From CAZSHG01 sp964459995 (GTDB taxonomy: Bacteria > UBP14 > UBA6098), in contig CAYWOR010000004.1 of NCBI GenBank assembly GCA_964459995.1, forward strand, positions 151,861-215,860: 64,000 nucleotides of DNA. The letters are read 5' to 3'. Position 1 is the first letter of the stretch. Each line of letters starts with the position of its first letter. Positions 1 to 10,100 of the stretch are shown one piece after another. The notes below the pieces were generated by a model. That model was given only the letters and a program-made list of their open reading frames with translations, was not told where the DNA came from and did not search any database. The position numbers and the translations under genes were made by a program.

Positions 1-1138
1 CCGGCCAGCGCGTGCTTCCGCCGCCTGTAACAGGATATTCGCTGGGATAGACTACATCTTCGATACGAATATCGGGAAATAAAGCGCGTTCGGCATAGTG
101 CCCAAGCGCAGATCTGCTTCCGGTAAATAGGTTCCACTGGAAAAACTCTTTGAAAACATTATTTCTTGAAGAGCCATTATCCGCGGCAACAGCCTGAATG
201 GCAGACGTAACATTAACCCATTTGCACTGCTCCCATATATCGTGCATTGTTTCGTCGCCGAATTCACTTACCATATATGTCGCGAGGAGATAACTGCCGT
301 ATTCGTGGGAGCCGTTGTAGGTTGTAATTGTAACTTCTGGGTTATTGAAGAATACCGGCAGATAGGAATGTTCGTCGTTATATGTCGGATACATATCGTC
401 TTCGATCCAAACGGATGAAACCTCGAAGAACCACGGCGCGGCGCCAACATTATATCCCATTTGGAAACCGTGAAACATCTCATGCACCGCGGTGGACTGC
501 ATAAGCTGAAGCGGAGTATAGCTGTAAGCAGAATAACTATTGCGCATATTGATGAAGCTGGTGGCATCGTTCCATGGGGTTCCCGGGACGCTCGCTTCAG
601 GTTCGCAATATCCGAGAATTCCCGCAGACAGATTGCGGATATAGACGTCATATCTCGAATCGCCGCCAGCAGAGCCGTCGGAAGGAGGAGTTGCGAAACC
701 GAGAGCTACGATATGACTCCATGAGGCCTCGAAAGCCGCCGCCATTTGCGAGACAAATGTTGTTGTAGTAGCATCGCCACCAGTTAGTGTATAGTGGAAC
801 TTAAAATGGGTCGTTGTGTGGCTTTGAGTAAGCCCCCATGGGCGAGCCATCATAGGGCGAAGACGCTCGAGGGTCTCTTCGGAAACCTCTTCGAGATAGT
901 TGTAGGCTTCCACAAGCGGAAGAGTTCCGCTTCGCCCGGTTTGAAGCGAGCGGTATTCCTCGCTCATCTGTTCGGGCGATTTTACGCTGTAAATCAGATT
1001 CTCAACGTATGTATCGACCGAAATAAGACCCGATGAATAATCTTGGACGAGAGCTTTGTAAGCACTCTCACCCGAATTCCGGGCGAAAAGGGAGCCGATA
1101 ATCACGAGCAGAATCGCTACTGTTGCTAATCTTCTCAT
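1..1138 (-). CDS. Secreted zinc metalloprotease, MXAN_6640-like (3' part beyond window)
   Basis: The frame is open from an ATG at 1138 to the window edge (about 379 residues seen), so the C-terminus is missing. A strong Shine-Dalgarno AGGAGG precedes the ATG. Residues 1-19 form a signal peptide ending near LFA-RN. The zinc motif HEMFH is at residues 219-223, followed by WFFEVSSVWIED, where E239 or E246 could be the third ligand. A segment like THFKFHY near residue 110 precedes it. This arrangement matches the secreted MXAN_6640-type putative metalloproteases as I know them, which often carry C-terminal sorting tails; whether this one does lies outside the window. It is expected to act outside the cell or at the surface. 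The gene follows dgt on the same strand with a 47 bp gap. Family assignment rests on motif layout only. Confidence 0.75.
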   Translation of the reverse strand, partial: MRRLATVAILLVIIGSLFARNSGESAYKALVQDYSSGLISVDTYVENLIYSVKSPEQMSEEYRSLQTGRSGTLPLVEAYNYLEEVSEETLERLRPMMARPWGLTQSHTTTHFKFHYTLTGGDATTTTFVSQMAAAFEASWSHIVALGFATPPSDGSAGGDSRYDVYIRNLSAGILGYCEPEASVPGTPWNDATSFINMRNSYSAYSYTPLQLMQSTAVHEMFHGFQMGYNVGAAPWFFEVSSVWIEDDMYPTYNDEHSYLPVFFNNPEVTITTYNGSHEYGSYLLATYMVSEFGDETMHDIWEQCKWVNVTSAIQAVAADNGSSRNNVFKEFFQWNLFTGSRSALGHYAERALFPDIRIEDVVYPSEYPVTGGGSTRWP

Positions 1139-1185
1139 TCTTCCTCCTTGTTTTCTATTAATTTCATGATGTTATATTTTCTCTA

Positions 1186-2343
1186 TTAAAGAAACTTTTC
1201 AAAAGGGTCGGTGAACTTCTTATATTCGCGCATTGCGTATCTATCTGTCATTCCGGCAATGTAATCCGCGATAACAATTTTCTCTTTTCCGGTTTGCAGT
1301 CGTTTTCTGCTTCCCTCCGGAAGTTGCCGTGGGTCTTCGAGATAATAATCGAAAAGCCCCTCGATTATCATTTTCGCCTTTGTGCTCATCCGAAGGACTT
1401 TATAATGACGATATAGATTCTCGAAAAGGTATTTTCCGAGCAACTCGTTCCATTCTGAGATATTTGAGGAATGATTGATGAGTTTATTCTGAAGTAAACG
1501 CACTTCATCAGGGTTATTCGGGGCAAACTCGGCGAGTAATTTGTCGGATGCTTCGATGGCATCGGTAACCTCGATGTTGATCAATCTTCTAACGGCTTCT
1601 TTTCGAAGAAGCTCGTCGCCGATACCTGTGTATTCTTCTCTGACATCCGAAATCAACTTGCCCCAAAGCGGAAGCAGTTTTTCGGCTTCGTCAAAATCAA
1701 TAAGACCGGAGTAGATGCCATCGTCGAGATCGTGGCACATATATGCGATTTCGTCGGCAATGCAGACTGTTTGGCCTTCTAACGAAGGCCATCGCCCAGG
1801 AAATTCGTCATTTTCGGGTGCGGAATCATATCTTGTAACGTGTTTCTGAATCCCTTCGCGTGTTTCGAAGGTAAGGTTTATGCCTTCGAAGGCAGGATAG
1901 CGGATTTCAAGGCAATCGACCACCCGAAGGCTTTGGCGGTTGTGCTCAAAACCTCCGGTGTCTCTCATGAGGTCGTCGAGAACCTCTTCACCAGTGTGGC
2001 CGAAAGGTGTGTGTCCAAGATCGTGTGCAAGGCTTATCGCTTCGGTAAGGTCGGTGTTAAGTCCGAGCGCGAAGGCAATCGCGCGTGCGATTGTTGCGGT
2101 TTCGAGGGTATGAGTAAGCCTTGTGCGGAAATGATCCCCCTCGTTATTGACAAAAACCTGTGTTTTGTAGGTTAGTCGGCGGAATGATGTGGAATGAATT
2201 ATGCGCTCTCGGTCACGCTCGAAGGGCGGGCGGTAGCTGTGCGCCGGTTCGAGATGAACTCTCCCCTTACTCGCACAGTTCCTCAAGGCGTAGGGTTTGA
2301 GGACATATTGCTCGTATTCATTGTGCCGTTCGATGTTGTCCAA
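1186..2343 (-). CDS. dgt: dGTPase-like dNTP triphosphohydrolase (HD domain)
   Basis: 385 residues. The N-terminal signature RDRERIIHSTSFRRLTYKTQVF region (residues 43-64) and the HD-domain metal ligands H78, H107-D108 (AHDLGHTPFGH) identify the Dgt family, which hydrolyses dNTPs to the nucleoside and triphosphate in the cytoplasm, controlling nucleotide pools. Length fits the short (type 2) form of the family. The start at 2343 is only 2 bases after the stop of the upstream barrel gene, so the two are probably co-transcribed and translationally coupled. No sign of truncation. The pairing of a housekeeping nucleotide hydrolase with an outer-membrane protein has no obvious functional logic. Confidence 0.93.
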   Translation of the reverse strand: MDNIERHNEYEQYVLKPYALRNCASKGRVHLEPAHSYRPPFERDRERIIHSTSFRRLTYKTQVFVNNEGDHFRTRLTHTLETATIARAIAFALGLNTDLTEAISLAHDLGHTPFGHTGEEVLDDLMRDTGGFEHNRQSLRVVDCLEIRYPAFEGINLTFETREGIQKHVTRYDSAPENDEFPGRWPSLEGQTVCIADEIAYMCHDLDDGIYSGLIDFDEAEKLLPLWGKLISDVREEYTGIGDELLRKEAVRRLINIEVTDAIEASDKLLAEFAPNNPDEVRLLQNKLINHSSNISEWNELLGKYLFENLYRHYKVLRMSTKAKMIIEGLFDYYLEDPRQLPEGSRKRLQTGKEKIVIADYIAGMTDRYAMREYKKFTDPFEKFL

Positions 2344-2345
2344 TC

Positions 2346-3170
2346 TTACCTTTCGTATTCGAGACCAACCATCATCGAGCCGCCAAGCTCAGGATGGGAA
2401 ATATAACACCAAGATAGCTCAAAATCGCTGTATATCACTCCGAGTCCCAAATGATAGATATTCGGGCGGAAATTCACTCCCCCTTTTATCGAAACCAAAT
2501 CGGCAATAATAGTCTCTTGGCCGAAGCGCATCGTCGGCTTTTCGTCCCCTTCGAAATAATAATCCGCGTGGAGATTCACCCAGCCAGTCGGGCAATATTT
2601 CACACCGATTGCACTTCTCGTGGGTATTGTGTTACCGTCGATTTCCGAAGCCGTAAAATTATCGAGCCAAAACCCCACAGATACAGCCTTCCCGGCGGGA
2701 TATACCGCACCAAACCCAAGAATAAAGGTGCTCGCACTCCAATTTTCTGTCTTGGCCATTCCCAAATTTGCCCTTAGACCGGTGTCGATTTTCCAGATAC
2801 GTCTCGCGTAGGCCATCCCAATAAGATTCTCGGTGTAGAACGAGGACTTGCCAGTAAAGGAGCCAGCCACAGCGGCGCTACCCCATTCACCGGAGAAAAC
2901 GCCCGACACATTACCGGTCGAAAGCTCATCAAGCTCCCATTCTTGGCGCCAGCCAACCGAAGCCCCCCATTTTTCAATAGAGAGAATTCCAGCTGGATTC
3001 CCCCAAAAAGATTTCGCGCCCGAACCTACAGCCGAAGACGACACACCAGCGCTAGCGCTCCAATCGACAGGGCCGTCGAAAACCGCCATCGCAGTTATCG
3101 AAACCAGAAAGAGCGCCGCCAATGAGGCTTGCACGAAAATGGATTTCTTAATTTCGATATTGATCTTCAC
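2346..3170 (-). CDS. Outer-membrane beta-barrel protein, PorV/OmpP1-like
   Basis: 274 residues. A hydrophobic signal sequence occupies residues 10-29 (ending ...AMAVFD). The mature N-terminus has ASAGVSSSAVGSGAKSF followed by WGNPAG, the Gly/Asn-Pro-Ala pattern seen in PorV, PorQ and FadL-type barrels. The rest alternates aromatic/polar strands and ends with an aromatic-containing strand (MMVGLEYER). In type IX secretion systems PorV shuttles cargo to the surface, which would suit the tail-bearing proteins here, but family-level similarity is all that can be claimed. A ribosome site AGGTGA precedes the ATG and a promoter lies at 3202-3229. First gene of the unit with dgt. Confidence 0.65.
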   Translation of the reverse strand: MKINIEIKKSIFVQASLAALFLVSITAMAVFDGPVDWSASAGVSSSAVGSGAKSFWGNPAGILSIEKWGASVGWRQEWELDELSTGNVSGVFSGEWGSAAVAGSFTGKSSFYTENLIGMAYARRIWKIDTGLRANLGMAKTENWSASTFILGFGAVYPAGKAVSVGFWLDNFTASEIDGNTIPTRSAIGVKYCPTGWVNLHADYYFEGDEKPTMRFGQETIIADLVSIKGGVNFRPNIYHLGLGVIYSDFELSWCYISHPELGGSMMVGLEYER

Positions 3171-3201
3171 CTACGCCGTCCGAAAAACATCTCGAATTGA
3201 T

Positions 3202-3229
3202 AATATATGGTATGAACCCGATTATTCAA
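3202..3229 (-). promoter_or_regulatory. Promoter for the barrel-dgt unit
   Basis: Read on the minus strand: TTGAAT (3229-3224), 16 bp spacer, TATATT (3207-3202), about 30 bases upstream of the ATG at 3170. The same architecture recurs at other gene starts in the window. Confidence 0.55.
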
Positions 3230-3329
3230 GGATTTTCTAAAATCGAAGTGGTCTTCAAATTTGCATAGCGGCTAATGGACAATCGCGCCAAGCTGGAAAT
3301 ATAAGCCTCTGCGAATCGTTCAAAATAAC

Positions 3330-3357
3330 TTGTTTTTTTTCTTATTCGAGTTATTTT
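3330..3357 (+). promoter_or_regulatory. Promoter for the GGDEF gene, predicting a near-leaderless mRNA
   Basis: TTGTTT (3330-3335), 16 bp, TATTTT (3352-3357). The ATG of the next gene is at 3366, only 8 bases after the -10 box, so transcription should start at or within a few bases of the start codon. No Shine-Dalgarno sequence is present, which fits. Confidence 0.5.
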
Positions 3358-3365
3358 AAATCATC

Positions 3366-4256
3366 ATGGTAGATGTAATCAAATCGAAAATGTTGCTGGC
3401 AAAGCTGGAATCCCTCTGCAAACAGATCGCGCAAGGGAAATATGAAAGCTCCGATGTTCGCGAGTTGTTTTCGATAACTTCCGAAAGCAAGCTTCCGAAA
3501 GAGCTTTCTCTTCTGGCAGAGGCTTTTGGGATGATGATGGTCAAGGTCGAAGCGCGCGAATACCATCTCGAATCTGTTATCTCGGAGCTTGAGGAGACAA
3601 GAAAACGCCTTGAAATATATTCGCTCGACCTCGAAAGGCTCGTCTCAGAACGGACTGAAGAACTGAGTCTCGCGAACACCGAGCTTACCCGTTTGGCAAA
3701 TCTTGACGGCTTAACTCGAATCTCGAACAGGCGGCTTTTCGATAGATATATCGAGAACGAGTGGCGAAAGTCAAAAGCTGACGGGACAACACTTACCCTA
3801 ACTATGTCCGATGTAGATTTTTTCAAGCCTTTTAACGACCATTTCGGGCATCTTCACGGGGACGATTGCCTTCAGACAATAGCAGAGACTATACGAGAGG
3901 TATATTCCCAATCGAGACACCTTGTTGCGAGATATGGCGGCGAAGAATTCGCAATCGTCCTTCCGGACACCTCGATCGAGGAAGCATTAGAGCTTGCGGA
4001 GACTGCCAGAAATGCTATCGAGGGGCTTCAAATTGAACATCCGAAAAGCAATTGTTCGTGTTTTGTAACAGTGAGTTCCGGAATTGCGGCGTTACCTTCG
4101 GAAGATGCCAGTGGGACAAAAACTTTAATTAGCCGTGCGGACAGAGCATTGTATTTCGCAAAGGGCGATGGAAGGAATCGAACTGTGGTTTTTGGCACTG
4201 AATCCATAGTGCCTGAGTTTAAAACTCCCGGAATAGACAGTTCTCTAACTCAGTAA
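3366..4256 (+). CDS. Cytoplasmic diguanylate cyclase (GGDEF domain)
   Basis: 296 residues with no membrane segment. Residues 1-65 are helical and HAMP-like, 66-110 are a coiled coil (ELEETRKRLEIYSLDLERL), and 111-280 are a GGDEF domain beginning LDGLTRISNRRLFD. The active-site motif is GGEEF at 191-195 with metal-binding D148 and D151 upstream, so it should make cyclic di-GMP from two GTP. The inhibitory I-site RxxD that usually sits just before GGDEF is not present (SRHLVARY instead), so product inhibition may be absent. There is no N-terminal sensor of known type; the input is unclear. It overlaps the convergent transpeptidase gene by 7 bases. No ribosome site, see the promoter at 3330-3357. 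Confidence 0.9.
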   Translation: MVDVIKSKMLLAKLESLCKQIAQGKYESSDVRELFSITSESKLPKELSLLAEAFGMMMVKVEAREYHLESVISELEETRKRLEIYSLDLERLVSERTEELSLANTELTRLANLDGLTRISNRRLFDRYIENEWRKSKADGTTLTLTMSDVDFFKPFNDHFGHLHGDDCLQTIAETIREVYSQSRHLVARYGGEEFAIVLPDTSIEEALELAETARNAIEGLQIEHPKSNCSCFVTVSSGIAALPSEDASGTKTLISRADRALYFAKGDGRNRTVVFGTESIVPEFKTPGIDSSLTQ

Positions 4257-4990
4257 ATGTAAACAGGATCGCCAACCGATAAGATTCTGTATATCGCTTC
4301 CAAATCCTCTGATGACAATCTGATACAACCATGCGATTGCGCCTCGCCGAGACCTTTGCCGTAATGAATGTAATATCCATCGCCGAGACCGAGGCTATAT
4401 CTGCCCAACGCCCCCGGAACAGAGCGAACAAGTTCTTTTTCACGGGAGGGCAGTATTCTGTAGGCCTCTTGGCGTTCGTGTTCAGGCATATTGGGGCTGA
4501 AAGTAATAAAATCGCTTGGGACGGATTTTCCCTGTTCCTGCCAATGCCAGCTCGGACGATTCCACACGGGGTTTTCGGTTTTACTAACCACTTTTCGTTC
4601 GCCCTTTGGAGTTTCGAAATTCCAGCTTTTTGAGCCGCGGGCGGTAAAACCCTTCCCCACTCCGCATAGCCCCTCACGGATAATCAAGTTGCCTCTGCGA
4701 AGCTGAAAGGTTCGGCTTTCGGTATCGACGACAAGATAGTATCCCTCTTGTTGTGAGGCTTCGAGCTGAACTTCGAGACTCTGCACAACAGCGACAGAAG
4801 AATCTGCAACAGCGCGAAGAGAATCCGCCATTCCACGGTATTTTTGTGCTTCGACATGCAACCTCGCCCAATCTTGGAGAATTCCGCTTCGTTCAGAATT
4901 GTGAATCCATAGGAAATAGGACATAACAGCTATATCTAATAGGAGTATAGCGATAATCACATTTTTGAATCGGTTTGTCATCGCAACCAC
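4250..4990 (-). CDS. L,D-transpeptidase (YkuD), membrane-anchored
   Basis: 246 residues. A single N-terminal membrane segment (residues 8-25) is followed by a coiled coil (about 45-80) and a YkuD catalytic domain from about 85 to the end. The active-site motif is SHGCIRLS with C222 near the C-terminus, preceded by YYIHYGKGLGEAQ. Such enzymes cross-link peptidoglycan 3-3 or attach proteins to it in the periplasm. The start overlaps the end of the upstream epimerase gene by 13 bases, which implies one operon (acyltransferase, epimerase, transpeptidase), and the 3' end runs 7 bases into the convergent GGDEF gene. All catalytic features are intact. Confidence 0.9.
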   Translation of the reverse strand: MVAMTNRFKNVIIAILLLDIAVMSYFLWIHNSERSGILQDWARLHVEAQKYRGMADSLRAVADSSVAVVQSLEVQLEASQQEGYYLVVDTESRTFQLRRGNLIIREGLCGVGKGFTARGSKSWNFETPKGERKVVSKTENPVWNRPSWHWQEQGKSVPSDFITFSPNMPEHERQEAYRILPSREKELVRSVPGALGRYSLGLGDGYYIHYGKGLGEAQSHGCIRLSSEDLEAIYRILSVGDPVYIY

Positions 4991-5958
4991 CCATTATCCC
5001 GATACCATCTTGCGGTTTCCTCTACTCCGCGTTCGAGGCCATATTCGGGTTTGAAACCTATTTCATTTTCCAATAATACAGTCTCGCAAATCCATTCTTC
5101 CTTGAACATACGAATTCTATCGAAGGAGATAAGCGAGGGATTCCCCGAAATTTTAGCGATTGCTTCCGTAACAGCCGCTACAGGCCATGCAAAAAAAGTC
5201 GGGATAGTTATCCTAAATGTTCTTACACCGAGAGATTTACTTATTTGGCCGGCGAATTCCTCCCATGTATGGATTTCGCCATCTGTGATGAAATATGCAG
5301 AACCCGATTCGAATTCTGCAGAAAGAAGCATAACCGATGCTTTTGCGAGGTCTGTGACATAAACAGCCGAAAGCCTTCTTTCTCGGTTTCCGACAAAGGG
5401 GATAAATCCTTGATTAATCATTTTGAAGTATTGATAAATCCCCGTCTCGCGAGGACCGTAAACCGCCGGAGGACGAAGAATTCCAATTGTGAAGCGGTTT
5501 TTGTATTCTAACGCGGCCAATTCGCCCTCGCGCTTGCTTTCGCCGTAGGGAGTATATGGGCATTCGGCAGTGTTTTCACAAAGAGGCGCGCCGTTTCTCG
5601 AACATCCAGCGGCAGAAAGGCTTGAGATAAGAATAAACCGTTTCATTCTCGAACCATGTTTGTCGCACAGGCTCAGAAGTTTCCTAACGGTGTCGCCATT
5701 AACCCGGAAAAAATCTTCTCTGCTATTGGCGCGTGTTATTCCGGCGACATGGATTACAGCATCGATTTCAGGAAGCACATCGGCGAGTGGCTCTAAATTC
5801 TCGGCAGGGGCATCGATAAGCTCTACTTTGTCTGCGGGAATCCATCTCAAGCTAGAATTCGTCCTTTTCGTTACAACAACAGAGTGCCCTTCGTCGAGCA
5901 ATTTCTCCACGATGTGTGATCCGATGAATCCTGTCCCGCCTGTTACTAAAACCCGCAT
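4978..5958 (-). CDS. NAD(P)-dependent epimerase/dehydratase, possible ceramide reductase
   Basis: 326 residues, extended short-chain dehydrogenase. The Rossmann motif GGTGFIG is at residues 7-13 and the catalytic YGESK (Tyr-x-x-x-Lys) lies near residue 138, after the strand LISSLSAAG. The sequence resembles the 3-beta-HSD/NAD-epimerase group. The start codon shares a base with the stop of the upstream acyltransferase (TAATG), indicating translational coupling. In Caulobacter a protein of this broad class (CerR) acts with the acyltransferase bCerS in ceramide synthesis; because the neighbour here is bCerS-like, the same role is a reasonable inference but not shown. Alternative: a sugar or steroid-like dehydrogenase. 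Confidence 0.8.
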   Translation of the reverse strand: MRVLVTGGTGFIGSHIVEKLLDEGHSVVVTKRTNSSLRWIPADKVELIDAPAENLEPLADVLPEIDAVIHVAGITRANSREDFFRVNGDTVRKLLSLCDKHGSRMKRFILISSLSAAGCSRNGAPLCENTAECPYTPYGESKREGELAALEYKNRFTIGILRPPAVYGPRETGIYQYFKMINQGFIPFVGNRERRLSAVYVTDLAKASVMLLSAEFESGSAYFITDGEIHTWEEFAGQISKSLGVRTFRITIPTFFAWPVAAVTEAIAKISGNPSLISFDRIRMFKEEWICETVLLENEIGFKPEYGLERGVEETARWYRDNGWLR

Positions 5959-7112
5959 TAGAGCTTATGTTCGTATATTCGGTAGTTTTTATATAATTCC
6001 GCACCCATTTTTCGGGCGGTGTTGTTCATAGCGTCGTTGTCCTCGTCCACCCATGACATTTCAGCCATGTGATAGCCCTTTGCGAGGCCGTTCACATAAG
6101 TATTGTAGTAGAAAACGAGGTCGATTCCGCGTCCGTGGTAGCCGTCAATAACACCCATCGCCATTACGCGGAGGCGGTCGATGCGCTTTTTCGCGAGCAG
6201 AAGTTTTACAATTCCGATCGGGAAAAGCCTTCCATGAGCGGCCTTGAGAGCCATGTTCGCGTCTGGAACTGCGATAGAGAATCCTACTGTTTTGCCTTCG
6301 ACCTCGGCAAAAAAGGCGAGATCGGGATCGACTATCATCTTCAAATCCTTGGCGAGGTTGTCGAATTCTTCCACGGTGAGCGGAGTGTAAATATTATTGA
6401 CCTGTTCATAGCTGTTGAACATCTCACGCGCACGGGCGACCTCGTTCGGCCAATCGGACATGTCAATTTTCCGGACTGAAAAGCGATTCCGTTTTTCGAG
6501 CTTTCCGACAACGTTAGCGAGCCTATCGGGAACCTCATTGCCTGTGATTTTCCAAGCATAGAGGTCTTTCCATTTGGAGAAGCCGAACTTCTCGGTAAGA
6601 ATGGGATAATGCGGCGGATTATAGGCCATCATTATCATCGGAGGGTCGTCGAAACCCTCGACTAACATGCCTGCTATTCCGTTCTGATTCGGGGACATCG
6701 GCCCGATAATTCTTGTGCAACATTGCCTTTGCGCCCAATTTAAAGCTGTTTCAAAGAGGGCGTTTGCCAAAGGTTGGTCGTTCTCGCATTCGAAATATCC
6801 GAAATAGGCGACCCTTTCGCCGTGGATATCCTCCCACATCTTATCGACAATCGCCGCAATCCTCCCGACTGGGGTTCTTCCGCGTCGAGCGACCCACATC
6901 TCGACCTCGGCGTGCTTATAAAATGGATTTCTCTTTCGGTCAAGCTCTTTGTATTGCTCTGCGCGAAGGGGAGCGACCCAGTTATCGTCGAATTTGTAGA
7001 TATAGAAAGGAACCTGGACAAAATCGCCCATATCTCCCTTGCTATAGACCGGTTCTATTGTAATCATATTCGCGAATCTTTTCGCGGCTTTTATCTTGTC
7101 TAATTTTGTCAT
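5958..7112 (-). CDS. YghO / bacterial ceramide synthase-like GNAT acyltransferase
   Basis: 384 residues. The sequence has the marks of the YghO/bCerS family: VPFYIYKFDDNWVAPLR near residue 35, RKRNPFYKHAEVEMWVA at about 80, GRIAAIVD, YFGYFEC, IGPMSPNQN, then GFDDPPMIMMAYNPPHYP at about 160 and DLYAW. The C-terminal half contains the second GNAT-like domain, with VDEDNDAMNNTARKMG near the end as expected for these cytoplasmic acyltransferases. Characterised members N-acylate a long-chain amine in bacterial sphingolipid synthesis. It is first in a unit with the epimerase (1-base overlap) and the transpeptidase. No serine palmitoyltransferase is in the window, so the pathway cannot be confirmed here. 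It starts 5 bases after the stop of the large protease gene and could share its transcript. Confidence 0.75.
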   Translation of the reverse strand: MTKLDKIKAAKRFANMITIEPVYSKGDMGDFVQVPFYIYKFDDNWVAPLRAEQYKELDRKRNPFYKHAEVEMWVARRGRTPVGRIAAIVDKMWEDIHGERVAYFGYFECENDQPLANALFETALNWAQRQCCTRIIGPMSPNQNGIAGMLVEGFDDPPMIMMAYNPPHYPILTEKFGFSKWKDLYAWKITGNEVPDRLANVVGKLEKRNRFSVRKIDMSDWPNEVARAREMFNSYEQVNNIYTPLTVEEFDNLAKDLKMIVDPDLAFFAEVEGKTVGFSIAVPDANMALKAAHGRLFPIGIVKLLLAKKRIDRLRVMAMGVIDGYHGRGIDLVFYYNTYVNGLAKGYHMAEMSWVDEDNDAMNNTARKMGAELYKNYRIYEHKL

Positions 7113-7117
7113 GATAA

Positions 7118-10100
7118 CTACTTCACTAACATGATTTTCTTTACTATCGAACTCGATTCATGAGTCAACCTCGCATAATACACACCGCTCGGAAGCTCCC
7201 GCATCGCGCTGTCTCTGCCGTCGAAAACCGTTGCAAAGCGCCCCGAAGGGAGTTCGCCTTCGTAAAGTGTTCTTATTTTCCTTCCGTTAATATCGAAAAT
7301 ATCTACCGAAATCGCTCCGCCGGGCGTCGAAAATGACAATTTGCACGCCGAATTGAAGGGGTTCGGAACGGCATTGTCGAGGCTTAGTTCGTAAGGTTTC
7401 TCGGCTTCATCGACATTTACAGGATTAATTCTACAAACAATAGGCACGGTTCTGTTCGGCATCATTGCATCGTTCGAAACAATCTGTAGCCATGCATTGT
7501 ATTCGCCGACTGCCATGTAGGGCACTTCGATTGTAACAGTTATATTTTGCGGCGATGAGGGCGTCGCGACTCCCGAAATGGGGCTTTCGGAAACCCACCA
7601 GGCATCGGAGAGGACATATAACACAGCGGGAAGCCCCAAATCCGGTGCAATATCTTCGGGTATCGGCATCGATGTCATATTGCTGACAATAACTGCGCGA
7701 AGTAGCACAGAGGGCGGATCTTCAATAGAGGATTTGGCTATTCCCACACCGACGGAATCGAAAGTATTCATCACCCAATGTGGGAATCCGGCAAGATCGA
7801 ACCCAAATTCGCTATCCGGATTATATCTCAGAATAACCCCATCGACAGGGAAACCAAGCTCTCCAGCCGCTACGACATATTCGACTCCGAAAAACTCAGG
7901 GCTTCCTGTGGATGGGTCGAGGTCTGTGTCGAAGGCGAAGGCGACCGCGTATTCATCCCCCGGAACCCCCATTGGGCCATAGGAATCGAGTTTGAGCCAG
8001 AAATTTGAGACATCGTGCTGAGCATAAACATCGCGGATGTCCCTTCGCACGAAAAATTCATCCGGATCGTGTATAATATGCCGCCAGTTGTGAGGTGACG
8101 GCGGCACCATGGGCCTTTCGGCGGGCGGAAGCTCGATCGCTCCCGCTGTCCACATCCTTTTTATGACATCGAGAATATCAGCGGTCTCATCGGTTGGAAG
8201 CACCGACGCCGAGCGCGTGTCCGGGCGATAAGTATATTCGATGACATCGAATTCGAGCCAACCGTCTCCCAAATTGGAAATCGTGATTGTAGTGTCGAAA
8301 AGATCGGGTCCTTGAGTAACCTCGATAAACAGGCTATCCGGCCAAACCGACAGCCTCGCGTTGAAAGGTGTCGCGAAGACTTCGGCGGTGGGATCACTTT
8401 CGCCCTCGGCATAGACCGCCGTTACGCAGTAATAGTAAGTAATTTCGTTAATGACATCGTGGTCGTAATAGATTGTATCGTCTATCGGCTCGGGATTTAT
8501 TGGTGTTGGTGAATAATCGCCGGAGCTGAGTGTGCGATAGATATTGAAGCCGAGGAATTCGAAGGGGCTTCTGGACAATCCGGGGCCGGCTGGGTCCGGT
8601 TTACGCCAATGAACCGGCACAACCGCATTATGTGCGGATTCCGCGATAAGACGCCCCGGCGGAAGGATAAGCTGTCGCTCGAGGATGCCGAAATCGTCGA
8701 TGAACCATCCTGATTTATTAAAATCGCTATTCGATTTGAATACGAACCTGAACAGAAGCTGACCATATACTGTGCCAAGATATGGCGTCAGATCGAAAAT
8801 GTGTTTGCGCCAGATTTCCGAACCACCGGTAAAACCCGGTTCGCGAAGGGCATCGACCCACATACTCGGATAATCGCCAATCGGTGTCAGGACATACCAA
8901 CGCATTCCGCCGTCGGAACTAACCCACACATTTCCGCCGTCGTAAAGGGCTTCGGTGTCGAAATAGCTTTTAAATTCGAGGGTCGCGGAACTCCACCCCA
9001 TAAGATCGATAGCGCCGGTGTTAAGCACATAGTTTGCGTTTGAAGCATAATCATGCGTAAGACCTGTCGCCCAGCATTTACTACCTGAATAAGCACCGAT
9101 TCCCAGACTTGGAACACCCCACTCCCAGCCCGCGCTTGCAGTAAAAATACCGGCATCTTCGAAATCGAACCATACCGCGCGAACAAGCTTAACCAAATGA
9201 TATCCATCCTCAGGGTGGCGGGTGGAATTCGGCGACGTTGCGGAATCGAAAACAATTATGTAATATTCGAAGGAATCACCTATCGCCACAGAGGGAGGAT
9301 TTAGGAAAGCGATGCAGTTGCCGAGGGTATCCGGGAGGACTGCGACCGTCTCATCCTCCGCGCCGTTGAGGTTCCATATGACGAATATTTCGCCAAGCCC
9401 CATGTTGTCCTTCGCGGTGAAATCGATGCGATAAGGCGCGGAATTAACCGCTATCGGTGTTATCGGCGAATGAATAATTATCGGTGGAATTGTGTCGGTG
9501 CCAACCACAAAGCTGTGATGTAAATCAGGTGCGGAATCCGGCTCGGTAGCGCAGATGCCCATCGTATCGCAGGCACGGATGTAATAGTTGACTATCGTAG
9601 GGGTTCCGGCACCCGGTATAAACCCTTCAAACTCTCTGTCTATGTCTGTTGGAATCATCGTCACATTATCCCATGCTCCGTCGCCGAAGGAATAGAACAG
9701 CCTGATTGTCGATTCTTCCGGCGGAAGTGTGCTTGCGACGAAACATTTCGCCGAATAAGGGCCGGATAGATTTTCCGTGTCGCTTATCGGTCTGTGGTGA
9801 ATCGAGATTCTGAATCTTCCAATACCATGCGCACGGAAAGATTCGAATATCTCGAAAAAATGGGGCGTGCCGTTTAGAAGGTTGCCGTCATCGTCATCGA
9901 CGATCAGGACTTCGTCGAGATACGCCTCGAATTCCTCCGGCGCGCCGTATTTGGCGAAATGAATCAGCGTGTCCGCTATATTTGCACCCAAAGCGAGACG
10001 GATTTTCCAGAAAGCCCCTCCAATAATCCTGCCGTCGGCGTGGACTTCGCCAGCCCAGTCATCCGGGAAAACATAAGAATTGTCCATATTGCGGATTATC

